Source of the DNA: an uncultured Chthoniobacterales bacterium
Lineage (GTDB): Bacteria; Verrucomicrobiota; Verrucomicrobiia; Chthoniobacterales; UBA10450
Assembly (NCBI GenBank): GCA_955652255.1
Contig: CATPAW010000177.1
Span: forward strand, 1 to 5,210
Reading direction: 5' to 3'
DNA length: 5,210 nucleotides
Shown: in pieces, positions 1 through 5,210 of the stretch
Layout of the letters: each line of letters starts with the position of its first letter
Position numbering within the stretch: the first letter of the stretch is position 1
The notes under the pieces: generated by a model
What the model saw: only the letters and a program-made list of their open reading frames with translations
Databases searched by the model: none
What the model was told of the DNA's origin: nothing
Translations under genes and position numbers: made by a program

Positions 1-3000
1 CCCAAGAGAAGAAATAGTCCGATGACGCTGTAGAGGGACAAGGTCGATCCAAACGCCCAAAGAGTGAACAGGCCGCCGACGACTGCGGGCACGATCGCGG
101 GGAACAGGACAGTGATGGGGTGGACGTAGCTTTCGTAAAGAATTCCGAGAATCACATACATAACGAAGATCGCGGCGATGAGTAAAAGTGGCAGCGCCTT
201 GAACAGCTGGCGGAAGACGAGCGCTTCGCCTTGGAAGGTGGCTTGCACGCTTGAGAATTGTTGATGGACTTGGGCGAAGCTGTCCTCGATGAATTTCGTC
301 GCGTCACCGATCGCGACGTTCGGCAGCAAGTTAAAATTAATCGTTACGCTGGTGAACTGGTTGTAGTGATTGACCGCCTGCGGGCCGACGATCTGCTTGG
401 TCGAGGTGACCGCGCGTAACGGCACGAGATTGGATGCAGTGCCGGTCGTAGTAGTGATGGCGCCGCCGGCCGTGCCGCTTCCACCCACTGTGCCGCCGGT
501 GTTACTTCGGACGTAAAGATTGTCGAGATCGGCCGGCTGGGCGCGCTCGTTGTCTTTCACTTCGAGGATGACCTGATACTGGTCCTCCGGCTGTTTAATT
601 AAATAGATGTAGTTCTGGGAGTAAGCTGTGCGCAACAAACTTTGCACGGCGGAAGTAGAAACGCCGTAAGTGGCGGCACGTTCGCGGTCGATATCGACGG
701 TCAAATTGGGCGTGCTGTTGTAGAAATCCGAGCGGACCGAAGCGAAGCCTTTGAAACCGCGCAGCTTCGTCATCAACTGATCGGCGGCACCGTAGACGTC
801 ATCGGGGACAATCCCATCGAGCGTGTAAGCATATTGGCCCTGGGTCTGATTGGTAACGCCAACGTTGATCTGTAGCACCGGGTTCGGCTGCAAAACTGCG
901 GTGATGCCGGGAATCGAACCAATCGATTTTTGCAATTGGAGGATGCATTGATCAATCGGCGGCCGCTGACTACGAGGCTTTAGGAATCCGAAGATGAGCG
1001 CCTGCGAGGCAGCGGTGCGACTGGAAAAACCGGCCAGGGTAAAAAATTGCGCGATGTTCGGATCGTCCTTGAGCTTCTGGTTGACCAGCTGTTGATAAGC
1101 GCGCATTTGCGCGGGCGACGAACCTTCCTGGGCGATGAAAACACCGCGAACGAAACCGCTGTCTCCCGGCGGCAATAGCGTGAACGGCAAATGAGTGAAG
1201 AAAAACCAAAGACCGAGGATGCATCCGAGGAGGATGGGTATAGCCAGCCACGCGCGGTCTAAAAATTTGTCCAACGCGCGGCCGTAAGCGGCGATGACGC
1301 GTTTGATGAAATCGCCCGTCCATTTCTCCATCCGCGCGCGTTTATGCCCGGCCTTGCGTTCGCCGAGAATGCGCGCACACATCAGCGGAGTAAGCGTAAG
1401 GGAAACCAGACCCGAGGCGAGAATCGCCACGATGATGGTCACGGAAAATTCGCGGAAGATGCGGCCGAGCAAGCCGGGCAAGAAGACAAGCGGGATGAAA
1501 ACGGCAGCGAGCGAGAGCGTCATCGACAAGATGGTGAACGAAATTTCGCTGGCAGTATTGTAAGCGGCCTTTACAATCGATTCGCCGTGTTCGGCACGAC
1601 GGACGACATTTTCAAGAAAGACGATCGCATCGTCGACAAGGAAACCGATGGCAAGCGTCAAAGCCATCAGAGTCAAGTTGTTGATCGAAAAATTGAGCAT
1701 CTGCATCACCGCGAAGGTGAGTAGCAATGAAAGCGGCAGGGCGACAGCCGGAATGAGCGTATCGGTGGCACGACCGAGGAAAACGTAGATCACCATCACC
1801 ACCAGGATGAAAGCGATCACGAGTGTGAATTTTACGTCTGCAACAGAATTGACGATGCTCTGCGAACGATCGAACACCGGGACGAGTGTGATCGATCCGG
1901 GCAGGCTTGCGCGCAATTCTGGGAAAAGCGCCTTTACCGAATTCGCCACTTCGACTGCGTTGGCACCTGCTTGTCGTGAAACCGCCAGCACAACGACCGA
2001 CCCAGGCGGATTGAAACCGCGAATCCAAAATGTGCGCGAAAGCCGTTCGTCCTGTACGCTCTGGCGAACATCGGCCACGTCGCGTAGATGAACCGGCGAG
2101 CCATCCTTATTCCGCGCCACGATCAGATTGCGATATCCTTCTGCCTGGTCGATCTGCCCGTTGGGCAGCAGAACAAAGGTGCGATGCGGCCCGTCGAATT
2201 GCCCGGCGCCGGAATAAACTGTTCCCGATTTGATCGCGCTCGCCATGTCATCCATCGTCAGTCCGCGCGAAGCAAGGGCAGCCGGATCGGCTTTGATGCG
2301 AATCGCGCTCTGCACGCCGTAGATATTCACCTGGGAGACACCGGAAAGAATTGCGATGCGCTGCGCGACGGCAGTAGACGCATATTTATATAGATCGCCG
2401 TCCGTCAGCGTGTCGGAGAGCAAACCGAGCAGATAAATCGCCTGATCGTTCGGGTTCGTTTTTGTAAATGTCGGTGGGCTGGGCAAATCGATTGGCAATT
2501 TGCCGGTCGCGCGCTGGATTGCGGCCTGCACATCGGTCGCGGCGTCGATGATGCTTTTGCTGAGATTGAACTGAAGAGTGAACGACGTGTTTCCCTGCGT
2601 GCTCGCGCTCGTGATGATATCGAGTCCGGGAATTTGCAGAAATTGTTTCTCCAGCGGCGTGGCGATGTTGTTCGCCATCGTCGTCGGATTCGCGCCCGGA
2701 TATGCGCACGTGACCTGGATGACCGGGTAATCGACCGCCGGCAGATCGTTGACGGCGAGTTTATTGTACGTGGCGATTCCGGCGACGATCACTGACAGCG
2801 TCAACAGAACCGTCATCACCGGCCGCCGAATGAACGGCCCTGAGAGACCCGAGCCTGTGACCTGAACTAACTTGCCGCCGGGAGTATCTTTTGGCGGCAG
2901 GCCAGCCGTTACTGGCCGCGCCGCATGTTGTCGATCTTGCACGGGATGCGGCGAATCGTGTTCATGATTCGTTGCGCCATCGTGTTGATCCGGCCCATCC

Positions 3001-3002
3001 AT
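1..3002 (-). CDS. RND multidrug efflux permease, MdtB/MuxB-like, C-terminus cut by window edge
   Basis: Inner-membrane proton-driven drug exporter of the RND superfamily (HAE1 type), the engine of a tripartite pump. The frame is open from the ATG at 3002-3000 to position 3, giving 1000 residues. Seen in order: an unusual polar N-terminal extension (residues 1-55); TM1 after the family R-R-P element (59-61); the first periplasmic porter half; TM2-TM6 (about 392-545); TM7 (585-601); the second porter half; TM8 (about 936-956); TM9; and the start of TM10. TM4 carries the paired proton-relay aspartates Asp457-Asp458 in VDDAIVFLENVV. The conserved block GRIFREFSVTI and the SLTLTP element at the end of TM6 are intact. 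The TM10 lysine region and TM11-12 lie outside the window. The start is 17 bp after the adaptor stop, with a weak CAGG eight bases upstream; GTG at 2942 is an alternative. Similarity is greatest to MdtB/MdtC-type pumps (recalled, not searched). The substrate cannot be told from sequence. Confidence 0.96.
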   Translation of the reverse strand, partial: MDGPDQHDGATNHEHDSPHPVQDRQHAARPVTAGLPPKDTPGGKLVQVTGSGLSGPFIRRPVMTVLLTLSVIVAGIATYNKLAVNDLPAVDYPVIQVTCAYPGANPTTMANNIATPLEKQFLQIPGLDIITSASTQGNTSFTLQFNLSKSIIDAATDVQAAIQRATGKLPIDLPSPPTFTKTNPNDQAIYLLGLLSDTLTDGDLYKYASTAVAQRIAILSGVSQVNIYGVQSAIRIKADPAALASRGLTMDDMASAIKSGTVYSGAGQFDGPHRTFVLLPNGQIDQAEGYRNLIVARNKDGSPVHLRDVADVRQSVQDERLSRTFWIRGFNPPGSVVVLAVSRQAGANAVEVANSVKALFPELRASLPGSITLVPVFDRSQSIVNSVADVKFTLVIAFILVVMVIYVFLGRATDTLIPAVALPLSLLLTFAVMQMLNFSINNLTLMALTLAIGFLVDDAIVFLENVVRRAEHGESIVKAAYNTASEISFTILSMTLSLAAVFIPLVFLPGLLGRIFREFSVTIIVAILASGLVSLTLTPLMCARILGERKAGHKRARMEKWTGDFIKRVIAAYGRALDKFLDRAWLAIPILLGCILGLWFFFTHLPFTLLPPGDSGFVRGVFIAQEGSSPAQMRAYQQLVNQKLKDDPNIAQFFTLAGFSSRTAASQALIFGFLKPRSQRPPIDQCILQLQKSIGSIPGITAVLQPNPVLQINVGVTNQTQGQYAYTLDGIVPDDVYGAADQLMTKLRGFKGFASVRSDFYNSTPNLTVDIDRERAATYGVSTSAVQSLLRTAYSQNYIYLIKQPEDQYQVILEVKDNERAQPADLDNLYVRSNTGGTVGGSGTAGGAITTTTGTASNLVPLRAVTSTKQIVGPQAVNHYNQFTSVTINFNLLPNVAIGDATKFIEDSFAQVHQQFSSVQATFQGEALVFRQLFKALPLLLIAAIFVMYVILGILYESYVHPITVLFPAIVPAVVGGLFTLWAFGSTLSLYSVIGLFLLL

Positions 3003-3019
3003 GCGAGCAACCTGATTAT

Positions 3020-4222
3020 CTACATTGCACCTTTAGCTGCGACCTGGCGGTCGCTCTTTGGAGTACCGGCGTCGTAGGGTTTCGGATCGACCTTTGCCCC
3101 AGGCGCAAGAGCCAGCTGACCGGTGATGACGATCGTCTCGCCCGGTTTGAGACCATTTTCGATCACTGTCATATCGCCCTCCTGGCGCTGGCCCGGTTTG
3201 ACTGGACGCAAATCGACGGTGTTGTCCGGTTTAACTACAAAAACGAACGGTCCGCCTTGACTGATCTGCACCGCCTGCGACGGAACCAGCTGCGCATCTT
3301 TCACGACGTCGAGAATGAAACGCACGCGAACAAATTCCGACGGCCAGAGAGCGCGGTCGGGATTTGGCGTAATGGCACGCGCCTTGACCGTGCCCGCGCC
3401 GGGTTGCACGGCATTGTCTATGAAATAAAGATCGCCCAGCCGGGGCGGAATCGAACCATCGGACAAATCAGTTTGCACTTTCACGTTTGGGCCGCCGAGA
3501 TAACGCCGCACCAGAGCCAGATCCGTCTCGGCAACGGTGAAATCCGTATAAATCGGATCGAGTCCCTGAATGGTCAGCAACACCGCCCCGCCGCCACCTG
3601 CATTCCCCCCGGAGACAACGTTGCCAATATCGACAAGTCGCAAACCGGCGCGACCATTGATCGGCGAACGAATGTTGCAAAAATCGAGATTCACCTGCGC
3701 GGCAGCGACCGCGCCTTCCGCGGTTTTTACCAGAGCCTCATCGCTTTTCACTGTTGCCTGGGCGGTGTCGAGATCCTGTGGTGAAATCACGTTCCTGGCA
3801 CGCAACTCCTGCTGACGCTTCAGGGTAATTTGATCGAGAAGCATTTTCGATTGGGCCTGCCCAAGCTGGCCGTGCGCCTGATCGAGCGCGGCTTGGTATG
3901 GGCGCGGATCAATCGTGAAAAGCAAGTCGCCCTGTTTCACATCGGCGCCATCCTGAAAGTGACGCGCAATGATCTGCCCGCTGACCTGGGCCTGGATCTG
4001 CACTGTTTCGTAGGCGCTGCACGTGCCGATTTCATCGAGATAAAGCGGCACGTCCTTAGTGATCACTTTTGCAACCAGCACCGCCCGTACCGGTGGTTGT
4101 GAGGCTTTTACCACCTCGGCCCTATGCTGAAAAATCCGATAGAGAACGAAGACGGCCAAGACGATAAAAAGCAGATACGCCCATCGGGGAATAGATTGGT
4201 GTCCGAGGCGTGTCTTCTTCAT
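3020..4222 (-). CDS. RND efflux periplasmic adaptor (membrane fusion protein), MdtA/AcrA family
   Basis: A 400-residue periplasmic adaptor linking the RND permease to an outer-membrane channel. Residues 1-13 are cytoplasmic and basic, and 14-31 form an uncleaved-looking membrane anchor. There is no lipobox cysteine, so it is anchored by a helix rather than lipid. The barrel-sandwich (lipoyl-like) halves lie at about 74-107 and 178-220 (with IRSPINGRAGL), separated by an alpha-helical hairpin at 108-177. The beta-barrel domain (about 222-310) and membrane-proximal domain (about 311-380) follow. The hairpin tip holds Arg136, Leu140 and Ser147, with the same spacing as the RLS motif (Arg128, Leu132, Ser139) by which AcrA docks to TolC. 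A small glycine-rich insert (205-212) sits in the second lipoyl half. Length and order match MdtA. The start codon overlaps the regulator's stop (ATGA), with GAGAG seven bases upstream as ribosome binding site, so translation is probably coupled. It is complete, with no frameshift. Confidence 0.97.
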   Translation of the reverse strand: MKKTRLGHQSIPRWAYLLFIVLAVFVLYRIFQHRAEVVKASQPPVRAVLVAKVITKDVPLYLDEIGTCSAYETVQIQAQVSGQIIARHFQDGADVKQGDLLFTIDPRPYQAALDQAHGQLGQAQSKMLLDQITLKRQQELRARNVISPQDLDTAQATVKSDEALVKTAEGAVAAAQVNLDFCNIRSPINGRAGLRLVDIGNVVSGGNAGGGGAVLLTIQGLDPIYTDFTVAETDLALVRRYLGGPNVKVQTDLSDGSIPPRLGDLYFIDNAVQPGAGTVKARAITPNPDRALWPSEFVRVRFILDVVKDAQLVPSQAVQISQGGPFVFVVKPDNTVDLRPVKPGQRQEGDMTVIENGLKPGETIVITGQLALAPGAKVDPKPYDAGTPKSDRQVAAKGAM

Positions 4223-4767
4223 TTGGCTACTCTCATGGCACGACGGGTCACCCTTCTCCTTGGAATCGAATGCCCGTTCTTGTTCTGGCCGTTGCGGTGG
4301 AAAGCAGTGGATAGCACCCCATTTCTCCGGAGTTTATCGCGCTTCTCCGCCTTCTCACAAATTCGGGTCAGCACACTGATACAGGTTCGCAGATCGGCCG
4401 GCGGAATATCAGAAAGCAATTCATGCCGAAGTTTATTCGCCGCCGATTTGATCTGGACAATGATGCGCTGCGCGCGCTGACCAAGATGGACCGTGTTGCA
4501 GCGACGATCACGCGGCGAACTCCTGCGCGTGACCCAACCTTCCCTCTCCAGCCGATGCAACAACGTCACAACGCTTGGTTCTTCCACGCCCAATCGCGCC
4601 GCGATCTCCGTCTGGGTGAGCGCATTCGGGGCCACGGACAAATGCAAGAGTGTGCGCCACTTTGCCTGGCTCAAACCCATCGGCTTGAGCCGCTCATCCA
4701 GCTTTAAGCGCCAGGCACGTGCGGTCCCATGCAACAGGGGCCCAATGGTTTCCCAATCAGATATCAT
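4219..4767 (-). CDS. MarR-family transcriptional regulator, SlyA subgroup, with basic C-terminal tail
   Basis: Dimeric winged-helix regulator, probably the local repressor of the efflux operon and of itself. From the ATG at 4767 it is 182 residues. An N-terminal dimerisation helix (about 5-28, with RLKLDERLKPMGLSQ) precedes the helix-turn-helix (51-81: TQTEIAARLG, then VEEPSVVTLLHRLE) and the wing with the family D-R-R (Asp87-Arg89). Dimerisation helices run from about 97 to 141. The pattern W-R...LD.RLKP..LSQ..W.TL is that of SlyA as I recall it. SlyA-like proteins are usually about 145 residues; here about 41 more follow, with 14 Arg/Lys and one acidic residue. An in-frame TTG at 4836 would add 23 residues but would put the whole operator inside the coding region, so the ATG at 4767 is preferred. 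No Shine-Dalgarno precedes it. The last codons overlap the adaptor start by four bases. The ligand is unknown. Confidence 0.95.
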   Translation of the reverse strand: MISDWETIGPLLHGTARAWRLKLDERLKPMGLSQAKWRTLLHLSVAPNALTQTEIAARLGVEEPSVVTLLHRLEREGWVTRRSSPRDRRCNTVHLGQRAQRIIVQIKSAANKLRHELLSDIPPADLRTCISVLTRICEKAEKRDKLRRNGVLSTAFHRNGQNKNGHSIPRRRVTRRAMRVAK

Positions 4768-4769
4768 GG

Positions 4770-4806
4770 AAATCGAATTAGTTAGCATGCTAACCAATTT
4801 CGATTT
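4770..4806. promoter_or_regulatory. Operator palindrome for the SlyA/MarR-type regulator
   Basis: A 14-bp perfect palindrome, GTTAGCATGCTAAC, occupies 4781-4794. It extends to 24 bp (4776-4799) with one mismatched pair, then with a one-base bulge to AAATCGAA at 4770-4777 facing TTCGATTT at 4799-4806. The inner 12 bp (4782-4793, TTAGCATGCTAA) differ by one base from the SlyA consensus TTAGCAAGCTAA known from enterobacteria. The encoded regulator is SlyA-like, and the site is 3 bp from its start codon, overlapping the predicted -10 region. Autorepression together with control of the pump genes is the natural reading. The palindrome itself is seen directly; the binding is inferred. Confidence 0.85.
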
Positions 4807-4812
4807 TGTCAA
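4784..4812 (-). promoter_or_regulatory. Predicted promoter of the regulator-adaptor-pump operon
   Basis: Reading leftward, a perfect TTGACA (4812-4807) is followed after 17 bp by CATGCT (4789-4784), which matches TATAAT at only three positions and lies inside the palindrome. Other hexamers at nearby spacings (TAGCAT at 14 bp, for example) fit no better. Transcription would start near 4777, leaving about ten bases before the ATG at 4767. A repressor on the palindrome would block this promoter directly. The -35 box is clear and the -10 box is weak. Confidence 0.55.
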
Positions 4813-4814
4813 CC

Positions 4815-4833
4815 AGGCCGGCCGCCTCGGCCT
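4815..4833 (-). terminator. GC-rich hairpin at the end of the upstream gene, possible terminator
   Basis: Reading leftward, AGGCCG and CGGCCT form a six-pair GC-rich stem with a seven-base loop, starting at the upstream gene's stop codon. No U-run follows (the next bases are GGTTGACAAAA), so it is not a classical intrinsic terminator. It may only stabilise the 3' end of that transcript or be chance. It sits just upstream of the TTGACA box. Confidence 0.25.
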
Positions 4834-5210
4834 CAATCGATCCTAAGAAGAATAATCGATCGATGACGATAATCTGTCATTCCAAGGACGCGATGCGCAC
4901 GCCGCGGCGCCCAGCGCACGTCTTCTTCGACTTCCTTTTCTTTCTCTGGCTGGACGAGGACGTAGCTGGCGTCGGGCGGCAGATCGTTAATCTCACTCAC
5001 GTAAGCCAATTTCGAGTGCGTATAAAAAAGAAAAGGCTGATAGTCCGGATCGAGCGCATAAACGAGTTGCCCGCGCGGCACGGCCGCATCGATTTGCACG
5101 GCAATCGACTTGACCTTTTGCCTCATTCGCAATTTCGGAACGAGCACGGCTGCGTAAGCACCTATGCACACGCAGGTCACGATCACCACCGCTCCGACAA
5201 TACGTTGTCG
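4833..5210 (-). CDS. C-terminal part of a membrane protein, likely ArnT-like GT-C glycosyltransferase (5' end outside window)
   Basis: The frame is open to the window edge and ends at TGA (4835-4833), so 125 codons of a longer protein are visible. A GTG at 5189 could be read as a start, but the frame continues upstream of it through hydrophobic residues belonging to the same helix, so this is a fragment of a larger gene. It begins with a basic turn (RQR), then a transmembrane helix (IVGAVVIVTCVCIGAYAAVLV). A soluble domain of about 95 residues follows, containing YALDPDYQPFLFYTHSKLAYV and a later PPDASYVLV. A last helix followed by a small domain with a 'pflFYthskl.YV' strand pattern is what I recall from the C-termini of ArnT/PMT-like GT-C enzymes, which move a sugar from a polyprenyl phosphate carrier on the periplasmic face. 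The catalytic N-terminal part is not visible, so the assignment is an inference. It lies 65 bp upstream of the regulator and is probably a separate transcription unit. Confidence 0.65.
   Translation of the reverse strand, partial: RQRIVGAVVIVTCVCIGAYAAVLVPKLRMRQKVKSIAVQIDAAVPRGQLVYALDPDYQPFLFYTHSKLAYVSEINDLPPDASYVLVQPEKEKEVEEDVRWAPRRAHRVLGMTDYRHRSIILLRID

Noticed and set aside
970..1323. Minus-strand frames (970-1323, 1612-2028, 2386-2709, 3468-3680) inside the pump genes
   Set aside because: They are other frames of the permease or adaptor, whose own frame is unbroken and gives family-conserved motifs throughout.
1344..1724. Plus-strand open frame of 126 codons, and similar ones at 642-875, 1807-2091 and 3830-4102
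   Set aside because: All lie opposite well-conserved RND permease or adaptor sequence and have compositions typical of antisense shadows.
2891..3784. A 297-codon open frame on the plus strand
   Set aside because: It is the codon-aligned antisense of the adaptor and the permease start. It stays open because the real genes rarely use codons whose complements are stops. The translation shows no domain and is full of shadow-like Arg/His/Asp.
4220..4222. Adaptor as a lipoprotein
   Set aside because: The N-terminal hydrophobic segment (residues 14-31) has no cysteine, so there is no lipobox.
4238..4250. Short GGGTCACCC inverted repeat in the regulator's tail
   Set aside because: Four-base arms with a single central base cannot form a hairpin, and it is too short to call an operator.
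4816..4823. GGCCGGCC palindrome
   Set aside because: An eight-base GC palindrome is expected by chance in such sequence; it is better seen as part of the hairpin at 4815-4833.
4768..4836. TTG start at 4836 for the regulator, adding 23 residues
   Set aside because: It would place the promoter and whole operator inside the coding sequence and overlap the upstream gene's stop. Family alignment fits the ATG at 4767.

Overview
The window holds a drug-efflux (RND-type) locus, read entirely from the minus strand, plus the end of one unrelated-looking gene upstream of it. An inner-membrane RND transporter with a periplasmic adaptor implies a diderm (Gram-negative) bacterium. Base composition looks moderately GC-rich (not counted exactly). 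Nothing seen fixes the phylum.

Layout, in the direction of transcription (high to low coordinates). (1) 5210-4833: the last 125 codons of a membrane protein whose start lies outside the window. It has one transmembrane helix followed by a small soluble domain, resembling the C-terminus of ArnT-like GT-C glycosyltransferases. (2) 4832-4768: a 65-bp intergenic region with a hairpin, a perfect TTGACA -35 box and a large palindrome. The palindrome's core, TTAGCATGCTAA, differs by one base from the SlyA operator consensus. (3) 4767-4219: a SlyA/MarR-family regulator with an extra basic tail. (4) 4222-3020: the periplasmic adaptor (membrane fusion protein), whose start overlaps the regulator's stop by 4 bases (ATGA). 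(5) 3002-1: an RND permease of the MdtB/MdtC/MuxB type, starting 17 bp after the adaptor stop. It is open to the window edge, with 1000 residues visible and about 90-100 C-terminal residues missing.

The three genes form a compact operon: regulator, adaptor, pump. The likely circuit is standard for the family. The regulator sits on the palindrome overlapping its own promoter, and a ligand or stress signal releases it so that the adaptor and pump are made. The adaptor keeps the R-L-S hairpin-tip motif that docks to TolC-type channels, but no outer-membrane channel gene is present, so it may lie beyond position 1 or elsewhere in the genome.

I see no new kind of system here. The most interesting points are the recognisable SlyA-type operator embedded in a very tight promoter with almost no 5' leader, the basic tail on the regulator, the His/Asp-rich N-terminal extension of the permease, and a Gly/Thr-rich insertion in its second periplasmic half. 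The plus strand carries no convincing gene. No RNA genes, CRISPR arrays, insertion sequences or attachment sites were seen.
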